Positions 25,601 through 35,815 of a stretch of DNA of 64,000 nt are shown in pieces. Numbering within the stretch: position 1 is the first letter of the stretch; each line of letters begins with the position of its first letter. The position numbers were made by a program, and so were the translations under genes. The stretch is from Stictocephala bisonia (taxonomy: Eukaryota; Arthropoda; Insecta; Hemiptera; Membracidae). The notes under the pieces are model-generated. The model was given only the letters and a program-made list of their open reading frames with translations, ran no database searches and had not been told where the DNA came from. The stretch is from assembly GCA_035578905.1 (NCBI GenBank), contig JAQJVL010002203.1, positions 50,758 through 114,757 of the forward strand, written 5' to 3'.

Positions 25601-28600
25601 TTCATACATATATGGGTGGGTAGGAGAGCCTTCAAACTTATATGTAACTGGTTGAATGGGAGAGCTGTCAGCTTTATGAACGTTATGGGTGGGACTTATT
25701 GACATCCATGGGGTACAGCTAGATTGAGACATATAGGATATGAATTGAACAAGCAAACTCCATAATGTTTAAGGATTAGAAGGATGTTACTGGATTTTTC
25801 AAGTGATCAAATAAAATGTGTCTGTTTTTTGCACTCTGAATTTATATTTTCAGATTATGTGCAAGTTGACAGTTTGGTAAAATGAAACTGGCCTTCAGTA
25901 TCAACAAATTAATGAATTTTCTGAGGATACAAGAGGGAGGCAAATTGGCATGTGATGCACTCTCACCAGTGTAAACAAGTTTTTATACAAATGATGATTC
26001 AAATAAATAACCCAATCACTGCTTACCACTTAAAAACCTATCCTAGGTATTAAAAAATTATCCAGACGTGTATATTATGATAATAATGAACATTGGCTAG
26101 TCTTTATTTACTTGCAGTCTTTTGTTTATAATTTTTTAATTAAAAGTACTTGTAAAACAATGAACATCACGTAATTATTGTAATGTAAGATTACTGCTGT
26201 AATAATAGTTATTTTATAGAGTGCATACTATTTTAATTCCAAGATCTCCAGCAATAATTAATATTTTTTTCAGTAAGGGATGAAGTAGCTAAAAATGTAA
26301 GTAAAGCTATTAGAGCACAGTTCTTAACCAATCCTCCAAGATGCTTTGTGCCAGTACAGTATATCTATGGTGAACGGAAACATGAACTTCATCGTCCCTT
26401 TCTAGCACTGGGCATGTACGGCTCTTCACATTCAGCTAAGGCCTACTGGGTCCGTAAACCTGTCATCATGACTGGGTATATGTTTTAACTATTCTTATTT
26501 TATTAAAAAAAGACTGAAGATACATACTTAGTATATTATAAACTTATTTTAAACAGGATATCATAAGATTTAATAAGTTGAAAATAGAATAGACTAATTA
26601 TATTTTACTAGAAAAAAAACAAATAATTCACTGAAAATGACTAGATAAGACATTAATTTTGATTCAATTACTAAAACTTATTTAAAATATTTATTGATTT
26701 TAATTGTTATTTATAAAAACCAAATTATCTATAAATTTTCAGATATTGGTATGATTTAACGACCACAACCATCACAGATATGTATTCTGGCAAACCAGTT
26801 CCACCACCAAACTCAACTGTTTATTTGTTCCCTAAGAATTTGATCAAACCAGATTTAACAGTTTTTATCAACACAAAGGACCTGACATCAGATAGCTGGG
26901 AAGACAGGAGTGAAGATGATAACAGGACTCCTGATTGGTTTTCCAGGTATGTTTAATCCTTGTTTGATAAGATGACAAATTAAAAATATTCCGTCAAAAC
27001 ATTTTTGAAACTAAAATTACTTATTAAAGCCAACGAAAGTGAATTATTCATGAAATATTAATTGGTTATTATTTTGAGGTAGTATAAACTCTAGAGATAT
27101 TTATAGTGCATCACTGTAACCCAGCTACTTGGGGAAAAAATATTGTGGAGATTGTAGGCTACAGGTTCTATGCCTGGTCCTCTTGATACCGACACAGGGT
27201 CTTGGTTACCATCAGCATGGACACTACTTGAGAAGTCTGGGGTTTCCGTGTTGGGTGTTAGTCAAGATTCAAATGTTATGTAGGATGAGATCTGATTATC
27301 AGTCAGTTAGCTGGAAATACTACGTGGTTTGGATTCATGTACAGCTTTATGCCTCTTAGATGCTATGGCTACTAGGCTGTTAATAAATGGCTTTTTCTAA
27401 GGAACAGTCGACCTTTGTTAGTAATAATGATAACAACGATTCATATACACTTATTTACCCCTCATATTTGTCCAAATCTCAATTTATTTTATTTATTTAT
27501 TTATTAATAAGACGCCGATTGTCAAGATATGGGCGAATATGGATTTTGAATGAGTGTGATGAGTGTAAATGAGCGAATGTAGTCATTGTTACAAACTAAG
27601 GCCGACTATTCCTTAGAAAGTGTCATTAATTAATAGCCCAATGACAAATGAACAGCCGGTGATTATCAGCTGATCCTTCTCAAAATGTATTGACTCTGAT
27701 TGGGATCAAACTGAGAACCTTTAGCACATGAAGCTGGGATTGAACCAACTACGCTAGATCGGCATCTTAATAATGAATGAACGAAGAAGATAGAAAGATG
27801 GTGATTTCGTCAGATATCATTAAGACAGCTGGAGTGCCAAAGATAAACTAGATACCATAGTACTTACACCACATGAAAGGCACTGGTTGTATGTTTTTAG
27901 CAATTGACGCTGTAGTGAGAAGCCCTAGATAGTTTTTACTTATCAACAATGCGACAGTGAGGGTCATTGGTCAAAGATTTTTTTATTAATTTCACAATTA
28001 GATGCACTTGTCGAAGTTTTTACTTATTATCAGTGCGATTTTGAGAAGCATTGGTTGTAAGTTTTACTTATCAATATAACAGTGAAAGGCACTGAATATA
28101 ATTTTTACTTATTTATGCTACAATGATTTGACAAAAAAGACTTTATAAAATATGTGCATATTGATAATTCCTTGAAAATAGCATCTGTAAAGTACCGTTT
28201 ACACTTCTTTAAATGTGTATTAAGAATTTTGATCTTTGTGTAAGGTTAAGTAGAAGAAGCAGATTTATACAGGCCTCCCCAAACAACTATACCGACAATT
28301 AAAATGGCATGGTAAAGCAGGTCCTATTAAAAGTAAGACAAATAAATAATTCAATAATAAAAATATATATATAAATAATAAAGGTTCTGGGACTGTACTA
28401 ATTAAAAACATACCACAAAAGTTTATAAAAGATAACAGCATAGCTTCGTAAATAAAATTATAACTTGCACCAGTGAAATAATCTTTGTAACTGAGACAAC
28501 TACAACATTAAAGAGATGGAGTAGTATTCAGCGGGCTCGGAAGGACAATACAGTTTACAGCAATATTAGCAATCATAAGTAGATAGAGGTATATAGAGTT

Positions 28601-29366
28601 CCAAAGACGTAAGGCATACTTTTAAAGCCTTGCCTCATGAAGGAGACTCAGGAGCATCTGATTTAAGTAATGGTGAAGAAGAAGATCACTTTATTTATCA
28701 GGCAGTTTTGTTGTCAGACTGTCAAGATGTTTGTTTAAAACAAAAACGGCCATCAGGTTGAGCAATAAAAAATTCACTTCCAAGGATATTTTGAAATGTT
28801 TAGAGGATGCCCGAACTTCTAGTGTAATACATTTTAGATGAGGATTGAGTCCAAAGTTTCCATTCTAAACAGATTGACAACTCACTAACAAGCTCTACTG
28901 ACACAGAGCCTATTCCAGAATTAACAGCAGAAGAAGAGAGAAATGAGTCACAGAAATGGCAAAGGGTCATTTTTGCAGGTATTGAGAATAGAGTGCTGCA
29001 TATGTAGGTGGTTTTGTATTTACTGTGTTGTGATGAAAGGGAAGAATATTTAGGGTAAGAAATTGATTAAAATAAACAAGAAATTTTTTATTGCTACAGT
29101 AAGCAGTCAAGCAAGATTATTATTGTTTTAAATGTATTTTCCCATGTTTCTCTTAGTGACTTATTATTTTCTCCCCAAACTCATAAATAATAATAATAAA
29201 ATAAATTTAAAATATGATTTGTTCCAGATTCACAGAGAACTTTCTCAAATTCCCTAATGCTCTAATACACGAGGTACAATTCACAGGATCTGAAAATTTA
29301 ACAGCAAATGTTCTTCAACTTATCAACCTTCAGTTAGGAAAGCAATACCAGTTACCAATAAAATAG
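16619..29366 (+). CDS. CMPK2-like: Secreted CMPK2/thymidylate kinase-like pseudokinase, copy 2 (six exons)
   Basis: Proposed exons: 16619-16751, 17355-17443, 23903-24041, 26274-26475, 26743-26946 and 29228-29366 (stop TAG). All joins keep phase, giving 301 residues. Residues 1-28 look like a signal peptide (hydrophobic run YVFVLLCVIENAIV). The kinase-like domain starts at NPFINIEG (109-116), where the family has its EG-DGSGKT P-loop. Here the eight positions read NSHMLRDE, so the Walker A lysine and glycines are gone. Spacing to the next conserved segment (NPPRC, about 140-144) is kept. The family's DRYW reads TGYW (187-190). The KPDL strand (223-226) and terminal helix remain. Sequons occur at N128, N211, N248 and N279. 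I infer a non-catalytic protein in the secretory route. Exons 1-2 are the least certain, since they rest on phase and the signal-like start only. Introns hold a pogo element, LINEs and SINEs. Confidence 0.72.
18114..18177. repeat. Hairpin with perfect 15-bp arms
   Basis: GTTCCAACGACCTGT (18114-18128) faces ACAGGTCGTTGGAAC (18163-18177) across a 34-bp loop. A related word, gttccaacggcccgtgacctg, occurs near 17959, so this block may be part of an older repeat into which the LINE inserted. Confidence 0.6.
18185..19576 (+). pseudogene. LINE reverse transcriptase (jockey-like), 5' truncated
   Basis: One frame encodes a non-LTR reverse transcriptase: fingers region ITPIFKSG...NYRPVAVLS, motif A ALFLDLAKAFDKVDHSILF, motif B SGVPQGSNLGPCLF, then motif C, which reads LLFANDLKMF where an active enzyme has F/YADD. 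The second catalytic aspartate is thus Asn. The frame is stopped at TGA 19265-19267 but continues in the same frame (EAVERVQKRFLRFLF, YDELL) to a stop after 19576, covering the usual post-RT region. The first 13 or so residues before KSYGNII look like flanking sequence, so the 5' truncation is near 18225. The endonuclease and ORF1 are missing. The element is dead, inserted in sense in intron 2 of the copy 2 gene. Confidence 0.9.
18225..20180 (+). mobile_element. Jockey-like LINE with 3' UTR and poly(A) tail
   Basis: The reverse transcriptase piece is followed by a 3' UTR with a tandem repeat of about 51 bp (19737-19872, three diverging units containing attgtttaaaatattta and ttattattgttattattta). 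The element ends in a run of 17 or more A residues at 20164-20180. It is 5' truncated, as is normal for LINEs. Confidence 0.8.
20200..21192 (+). repeat. Probable LTR with adjacent primer-binding-like site
   Basis: The block begins TGTAAC and ends GTTACA, a perfect short inverted end of TG...CA type. Immediately after it comes cgtggcgcgacgaaccc, similar to the tRNA primer-binding region that follows a 5' LTR in gypsy-type elements. A putative polyadenylation/R region (ttttaataaacaagattt) lies at about 21010-21030. A GC-rich stretch occupies 20460-20700. No internal gag-pol or second LTR is seen, and no target duplication is evident, so it would be a remnant. An imperfect repeat (tccaccaaatt) occurs at 20209 and 21062. 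Confidence 0.45.
21466..21606. mobile_element. Foldback MITE 5
   Basis: Inverted repeat of about 140 bp. ATAACAAATAATAAGGT on the left pairs with ACCTTATTATTTGTTAT-like sequence on the right, and gtcttcagctacaaaat pairs with attttgtagctgaagac inside. It lies in intron 2 of copy 2. Confidence 0.75.
22082..22275 (+). repeat. SINE family S1, copy A
   Basis: Shares a consensus with copies near 27210 and 39850: a start like gatgtggaca.tac..gagaag, a middle of attccacataaagctgt, and the 3' end gctattgggctattgataaa. It lies in intron 2 of copy 2. Confidence 0.7.
22276..23902. other. Intronic DNA, no further feature seen
   Basis: Part of intron 2 of copy 2. The region 22300-22450 shares words with the SINE neighbourhood at 27430-27600, for example gcccatatct / agatatgggc. 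A 68-codon frame at 23535-23741 shows no recognised domain. Confidence 0.45.
25080..25460 (-). pseudogene. Degenerate LINE reverse transcriptase fragment
   Basis: On the minus strand, NCRSIPQGSELGPI (about 25310-25360) is a recognisable RT motif B (normally VPQGSxLGPxLF). About 90 bp further is LADDSPIMKLFS, an RT motif C with both aspartates. Stops and frame changes surround them. It is a relic in intron 3 of copy 2, antisense to the gene. Confidence 0.65.
27116..27420 (+). repeat. SINE family S1, copy B
   Basis: The head contains ctacaggttctatgcctgg, reminiscent of a B box. It is followed by the S1 body (catggacactacttgagaag ... tacagcttta ... ctaggctgttaataaatggc). It sits in intron 5 of copy 2, facing an inverted copy about 200 bp downstream. 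Confidence 0.65.
27590..27780 (-). repeat. SINE family S1, copy C (inverted)
   Basis: In reverse complement the conserved 3' word attgggctatta is present (27625-27640). The tRNA-like head occurs with tagcgtagttggttcaatccc, containing an A-box-like and a B-box-like motif. It is inverted relative to copy B, so an intron transcript could fold on itself. Confidence 0.6.
27875..28130 (+). repeat. Degenerate ~60-bp tandem repeat
   Basis: Four or so diverged units share the words ggcactggttgta, agtttttacttatcaa and gcgacagtga. They lie in intron 5 of copy 2. The following stretch to 29227 shows no exon. A segment near 28630-29010 could be a very old transposase remnant, but I cannot assign it. Confidence 0.5.
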
Positions 29367-30324
29367 TATTTCACAAATTAATTTAATTTAATTCACCTGT
29401 TGTTCAGTGGGTTTTCTATTGGCTGCCGACCATAAAAAGTGAGTTTTATTACGATTTCCTTTTTCATGTTTTATTATTTTTTTAATGTTGAATGCTAGTC
29501 ACTTGTTATCGTTATCACATTGCACATTGGGTTTTCTTTTGGTTTTTTTGAATATATATATACCTAATTTTGAATAATAGGTGAAAACGGAAACTTCAAA
29601 CTAAATATTTTAATCTATAACACTAATTAGGAATTTGCAAAGCAATTATAATGTGCAATTCCATTCTTGATAAAATGCAAACCGTTTAGAAAAAAAATCT
29701 GTTTAAAAATGACCATTTAGTTTGGCTATGCGTGATCGTATATCCGTTTTGAAAATAACATTGTTCTTAAGGGATTAAAACCAACATTGTCCTCAGTCTC
29801 CGACAGCCTCTGCAGACTCTTAACCAAGTAACTGGCATACAGTTTCCCACATCAGTTTTACAACCATCACATTTCAAGGTCCACAGGCAACCAATGGATC
29901 AGAAATCGCATATTTTCAACTGAATCAGAGAACTTGATTAACCAGGTAACTAATGTGTGCTACTTTTCTGTGTATATGGTGATCAGATGTTATCTTTGGG
30001 GGACGGCTCGTTTGGAGTAAGAAGACAATCTTTAATGGCAGCCTATGCTGACTTGGACATAATTTTAAAGGTACTTAAAAAGGTTGATCCAGTCGGAAGT
30101 AATTGCTGATCAAAGTTTTAAAAATGTTCAATACATTGTACTTATGAATAACAGAAATTTACAAGTTATAGAGAATACTTACTGAACTCCTTTAAAAGTA
30201 GGTGTTCAAAATGTTCCCCATTAGCTTTCTGGCAGTGTGTTACCGATTACAAAAGGTGGCTACTGCTTTTTGTATTTATTCTTGTGGAATAGCTTGAGCT
30301 TCCTGTGCTATCCTGTGTCTAAGA
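29367..30324. other. Downstream region of copy 2, possible transposon relic
   Basis: An AATAAA overlaps the end of the copy 2 reading frame (29358-29363). On the minus strand of 30190-30310 there is a fragment reading IPQEYIQKAVATFCNR and ARKLMGNILNTYF. It resembles the end of helix-turn-helix proteins encoded by insect transposons, but the assignment is weak. Confidence 0.35.
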
Positions 30325-30329
30325 TATAT

Positions 30330-31240
30330 GACATCTGCTGGAATAGATGAGGTATCTGCTAATCTCTTGAAAAAATGTAAAGAAGAACTTGTTGGACCAT
30401 TATCATACATCATCAACCGCTCATTCCAACAGGGAGTTTTCCAAGTGAGCTAAAAATTGCTAAGGTCTACCCAAAATTTAAGAAAGGAAACCACCTGAAC
30501 TCCAATAATTACCGACCAATCTCATTAATTTCCACTTTTTCTTAAGTTTTCGAAAAAAAAATACTACACAGACTTCTTCAACACCTATCATCCAATCAGC
30601 TGCTTACACCACATCAATATGGTTTTGTACGTGGAAAATTAACCATATCTGCCATAATAGCTTTAACCGAATATGTTATAGACAACCTAGAGGAAGGAAA
30701 CATACGAACTGCAATTCTTCTTGACCTTATTAAAGCATTTGACTGCTTAGATCATTCACAACTATGTAACAAGTTGAAAGGAATTGGAGTGAGTGGGAAA
30801 TCTGCAGAATGGTTCAATAGTTAACTAACTGGAAGAAGCCAGATGGTTGAACTTAAATATACTGACAGAGGAGTTACACAAACAGTGAGATCAAGGTCAC
30901 TGCCAGTAGTAAGGGGCGTTCCACAAGGCTCCATACTGGGCCCAATCCTTTTTATCTTATTCACGAATGATCTCCCGCACTACATGGAAGACTACAGCAA
31001 AACTTTTATGTACGCTGATGACACCGTACTCCTCCTTGGAGAAAAAACCCTGAGGCCCTTGAAATCAATTCCTTTGTCTCCATTAACATGGCAATACAAT
31101 ACTGCCACCATAACAGCCTGGTAGTTAATGAAGAGAACACAACAACTAGTGTTTGGCAGAAGAAATTATGCTATAAGAAGGATCCCAGATATCGAAGCTC
31201 CAGAAGAAGCCAAGTATCTAGGTTTAATATTAGACCAGAA
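30330..31240 (+). pseudogene. LINE reverse transcriptase, 5' part
   Basis: RT motifs in order: NYRPISLIS, motif A AILLDLIKAFDCLDHSQL, motif B GVPQGSILGPILFILFTNDL, and motif C FMYADDTVLLLG with both aspartates intact. Nonsense codons occur at about 30542 and 30822, and the frame is lost after about 31120, where a second frame continues as VFGRRNYAIRR and EEAKYLGLILDQK. Two stops, frame loss and the later insertion make it a pseudogene. Confidence 0.9.
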
Positions 31241-32160
31241 ATTAAGATAAGATAAGATCTTTATTTCTATAAAATATCAAACTGAATACATTGGATTTGT
31301 CATTTTTATAAATACTAAAATACTACAACAATATAGGTGGCAATAGGCCTACAAAACAGTGTTTTGATTAAAGTCTGCTACTGACCAGCAGCCACTTAAA
31401 TATTCATCCACAGAATAGAATGCGTGATGTAATAAAAAAGAAGTTACAACAGCTTTAAACCGCCTTAATTCTAGATCTCTTATTGCTAATGGTAATTTAT
31501 TAAAAAGCCTAGTGCTAGTTGCTAAAGGTTTTTTCATTGTTTTACTTAATCTAGCAAAAGGAATTTGTACATCATGTCTTGATCTAGTGTTATAATTATG
31601 TATATTGTAATTAAAATTTAAATTATTTTGGTTTCTCACGTGCATTAAATTTTGTAGAATAAAGGCTGAATACAGAGTTAGGATTCCAAAGTTGATGAAC
31701 CAGTGTCTACAATGTCCCATTGGATCTATTCCTGCAATGGTTCTTATTGCACGTTTTTGCATAATGAAGACATCTTTTGCTGATGCAGAACTACCCCACA
31801 CAATCAGCCCATAGGTCATTTTAGAGTGAAATAGTTCAAAATAAGCTATTTTCATAAAATTCTGGGAGACAACACCATAGAGTCGTCTTAGAGCAAATAT
31901 GTCACATGCCAATCTTTTGCATAATTTCAATGAGTGATCTGACCAAGCCAGAGTGGGGTCCAACCATATACCAAGAAACTTGGTCCACCGGGCACTCTCC
32001 GGCTCACTCAGATCCCTCAGGCCGAAAACCATAGTGGTGGTTTTATCCCTATTTAAATTTAAATTATTGACATCCAGCCAACCACTAACTTTGTTTAAAT
32101 TTTCCTGGATGTCATCCATTGCCAATTGTTTAATTTTGTTTTTGGTAATCAATGTTACCT
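31241..32160 (-). mobile_element. LINE fragment nested in the + strand LINE
   Basis: Inserted antisense. Its 3' tail (minus strand) is a short repeat of TTATC (31242-31258 on the + strand as aagataagataagatc), and its 5' end is truncated at about 32160. The host LINE frame resumes exactly at the far edge, which defines the insertion. Target duplication is at most about 3 bp (taa). Confidence 0.85.
31349..32152 (-). pseudogene. LINE RT C-terminal region (antisense fragment)
   Basis: An uninterrupted 267-codon frame matching the part after the RT catalytic motifs: GWLDVNNLNLNRDKTTTMVF, KFLGIWLDPTLAW, ALRRLYGVVSQ, MTYGLIVWGSSASAKDVFIM, QKRAIRTIAG, LFNKLPLAIRDL. The catalytic core is missing because of 5' truncation. 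The open state over 800 bp suggests this insertion is younger than the host LINE. Confidence 0.9.
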
Positions 32161-32746
32161 AACATGGACCCCTCACATTGACAGCCTGTGTTGTAAACTA
32201 AGTAGCAGTCTCTATGTGATAAAAAGGATAAAAACTATAAGTGACACCAACATAGCCAAGATCTCTTATCACTCACTTTTCTAATCACATCTTCGTTACG
32301 GCCTGGAAGTATGGGGAAATTCATCAGCAACTAACCTTCAGTGTGTCCTTATCCACCAGAAAAAAACAGTAAGACTACTAGCAGAGATTGACCAAAGAGA
32401 AAGTTGCAGGCCTAAATTCCGTGAACTAAAAATTCTTACAGTTGTCAGCATATACATCCTAGCTGTAACAACCTACGCATACAAACTACAACTTCAAGGA
32501 GGCAGAGATAGGCACAAACACAACACTCGACAGGCTATGAATTTCACACTACCAGTGCACCATCTAACACTCTTTGAAGAAAAGCCTTCCTACATGGGAG
32601 TGAAGTTTCTGAACTTGCTACTAGAGACAACTAAAGGACCTAACATAAGCAATACAAGACAGAGTCTATTGGCTTGGCTTGTGGAGAGACCGTTCTACTC
32701 AGTTGAAGAGTTTATGAACTGGAGATCTTCACCCATGTTCCAGTGA
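32161..32746 (+). pseudogene. LINE RT C-terminal part, continuation of the interrupted copy
   Basis: Reads TWTPHIDSLCCKLSSSLYVI, YGLEVWGNSSATNLQCVLIH, QKKTVRLLAEIDQRESCRP, then ATNTRQ-type sequence, ending at PMFQ with TGA after 32743. One nonsense codon lies near 32282. It is the same family as the antisense fragment by overall layout but clearly diverged from it. Confidence 0.85.
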
Positions 32747-33049
32747 CAGCCACACCCCCTCACAATTGACCACCACCATGAACAAAACTTAAATTATTAA
32801 ACTTTAACTGTAAAACAAAATTGTGATTACCTGTAACTACAATTTTGTTATTTTTACTCTTGACACCAATTCTGTACTTGATGTATGCGAATAAAGTATT
32901 CTGATTCTGAACGGAATGTCAAATTTGGTTGTGATATCTCTTTTCGTTTAAAAGTTGTAAAGTTGTCCTAAGACTTAATTGTCACCCCGTATATAGATTA
33001 TGAACATGCAGCTACTATATTAATATTATTTGCTTTATTTCTATCACTG

Positions 33050-33180
33050 CCCTATTTCACTGCTATCGCATGGCAAACTGGAGAAATAAATACTGGACAC
33101 ACTAACATAACGCACATTTAGTGCACTATTGGATGTGACCTCTGTTTTCTTCTTCTCTGTGCTATTGGTTAATGTAGGTA
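33050..33180. repeat. Repeat family M2, copy 1
   Basis: Shares gcaaactggagaaat... and tgacctctgttttcttcttctctgtg with copies near 60550-60710 and 61485-61640. It is non-coding, and the ends are not clear here. Confidence 0.5.
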
Positions 33181-33499
33181 TATTTAGGTTACGTTTTGTG
33201 TCAGTTAATTTATATTCTGGGATTATATACTACAAGAAAGATAAATTAAACTTAATTATTGAGTTTTAGCTTTGGAAATACGCTGTGTAATATAAGTTAA
33301 CTGTTATATTTGAGTGTAGTTGTCAACATAGGTTTAGAAAAAAATCGACCTCAATCTGAATTTGAATTTATTACATTTTCCCCTATTTCCTGATAGATTT
33401 TGTAGTGTACCATGTGTGATACATACAACACATGCAAGATAGATAAATTACTCTCAGCTTACATTAACTAGATATTACCAATTTAGATTGTTGGTACTA

Positions 33500-35560
33500 C
33501 GACAGAACTACGTCTCTTTTAATCCTATCGAGTATGGCTCCTGTTTTTCAAAAAAAATGACAGATAAATGTTGTGCACAAAAAGAGGCCAATAAGGAGGA
33601 ATGGAGAAATTATTTAGACAAGGACATAAAAAGAAAGGAAAGCTCTTCTTTATGTTAAAAATCAAAAAAGGTTTCCAATCCTAAAATGATGGAAAAATAT
33701 AGACTAAAAAAGCAACTTCGTAAGAAAACAGCTCAAGAGAAAAAGTCAGGAAAGACATTAGAAAGTATGATGGTTCTTATTTATAAAATCAGAATTAAAA
33801 AAAGACTGTTAACAAAGTTTAACGTTTACTTCCTCAAAGTCCTGTTAAAAAGCTGGCTGTACTCCAGGAGTTCATTGACGACACTAAAAAATTAAGTGTT
33901 TGTCCAATCAATAGAAATATCGTACAGTGAACGTTTTATTAAAAATGAAAGAATGAAATAGTTCTTTATTTATGTGAAAGGAATAACATTTGTCATGAAG
34001 TTCCAGGAAGAGGGACAAATATCTGTAAAAAAATAAAGATACGGACACGTAGCTTGGTACAAAAAAGGCACACTTTAATCACTATAAATGAACCATGAGA
34101 ACTTGTCAAAACAGAAAACAAAAATTGTAATATTTCTAAAAGAAAATTGTATTAACTCCACCCTGACCTATTTCAGAGATGATTGTGTGATTTTACACAT
34201 TACGTACATTTACCTTCTATGTATTATACTTGCGCTCACTAAATATTTTGAGGGTAATGATATAAAGCTCTTCTTGTTGGGGTGTAAATATTCAGTATTT
34301 GTACAATCAAATTTAGCATATCAATAAAAAAGGTCACTAAAATAGTTTTGTTTACTTTGTAACTTATTTCTACAATTAAAATGGAAATTTTTGTCGGACA
34401 GTTTTTGTTTTCTTAACTAATACGCTATTGATTGGTTGTTTAAATATAACCACTTAAGACTTTGAAATTTAAAGAATTAAGGCCTATAAAGCAAGGTAAA
34501 GTGAACTTGACCCTTCCGTTATACAAGAGTGTCCCGTCTATTACATGGAAAAATAATTATTACCAAGAAAATAGAATTTTGCATCACTAAAATATAATAG
34601 GTATCGTTAAAATTCATTTACTATGAAACAAGCCTTTTTTTATTAAAAAACGTCATTCATGAATTGACCAGAAATGCTGTATCAAAATTAATACGTCAGG
34701 TCATACTTCCTCAGAGTGTCCTGTCCTTTACAGTTACAAAAACGTGTTTTAACCCATGACAGAAATATACTTTGCTTATTACAACATTGAAAGTATAAGT
34801 TATTAAACTGTGTATCACAATTATACTTGCATTCATTTACTTAATTTATATAGTCTTTAAAGAAGTGAAATATTAGTTCAAATGTCCCGTCCTTTACAAA
34901 AGAATGGCTGAAAACTGCTTCAATGTATTTCTTATGAGAAAATCATAAAAAAGTGGTATTTCTGACCTAACTTGAGGAAAATTTAGAATAAAAGTTTAAA
35001 ACCTTCACAGTTCTACACGCGTAACAAACCTGCACCTTATATATGAATTTCAGCCCAAAAACTTAAAAATTTTGGATATCGAGGGTCCGAAAACAGAATT
35101 TTTTCAAAATGTTAACATTTTTAATACTGATGTTATCTACTCAAGTGGGGTATAAAATTAAAGATATTTTTCTCTTAAATCCAAACATACCATCAGATTT
35201 CAAAAAGGGCAATTAATAAGGGGCAAATACTCCCAAAACAAAAAAGAAAAATCTGAAAAAAAAATTGGTAATAATAATATAAACCACCTCAGTGGGGTAT
35301 CAAACCCTAGGTATTTATCTCCCAAATCACATTACATCATTGTATTTTGGAAGAAACAATGTTCAAGGACTCTAGGCCCCTAAATAAAAAAATAGGCTCC
35401 AAAACCCGAAATTCGGTAATGTTAAACTAATATACTAAAGTGGAGTCTCAAATTAAATGTATTCTTCAGTTAATTATTAATATACCATCAGATTTCAGAA
35501 AAGACTATGTTTATGGGCTTCATTGCTCCTAAAACCAAAATTCATAGTCATACTGGTTAA
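33500..35560. other. Probable old transposon debris
   Basis: Near 33790-33890 a + frame mixture reads TVNKV...LPQSPVKKLAVLQEFIDD, like a short domain found in some insect transposon proteins. Three copies of a word of the form gtccYgtcYWttaca lie at 34528, 34716 and 34882. No intact frame is present, and I do not assign a family. Confidence 0.35.
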
Positions 35561-35569
35561 GAATCCAAA

Positions 35570-35815
35570 GGCCGATCTCCCTCACGAGGCAACCTGCCGA
35601 GACACAAAAATGGGATTGTGCCGAGACCCTTAGTGAGGCCGCAGGCGGAACTTTCCAACAAAAAACCATAAGCTGAATTTCACAAAGGGGGCTTTAACAG
35701 ATCACTCTGGCAAGGCCTTAGGCAGAGTCTCTAGGCGAGGCCGAAGGCCCAGCTTCCTTCATGAGGGTAGCGAGTGATGGGGTTAGCACGTGAAGCGTGC
35801 AGGGGTTACTCCTAG
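35570..35815. repeat. GC-rich repetitive block
   Basis: A locally GC-rich stretch in AT-rich DNA with repeated words: cgaggcaacc, gtgaggccgcaggcgg, gcaaggccttaggc and gcgaggccgaaggccc. Both aggccgaaggcc and tagcacgtgaagcgtgc are partly palindromic. Its origin is unknown. It lies a few hundred bases before the Helitron coding debris. Confidence 0.5.

Larger units (their letters stand above)
30325..32908 (+). mobile_element. CR1/jockey-like LINE, interrupted by a second LINE
   Basis: The element runs from a 5'-truncated RT (SAGIDEVSANLLKKC at about 30330) to a 3' tail of repeated attctg (32896-32908) preceded by AATAAA. The coding sequence is split: it stops at LDQK near 31240 and resumes at TWTPHID at 32161, with an antisense LINE in the gap. 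Several in-frame stops make it inactive. Confidence 0.85.
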
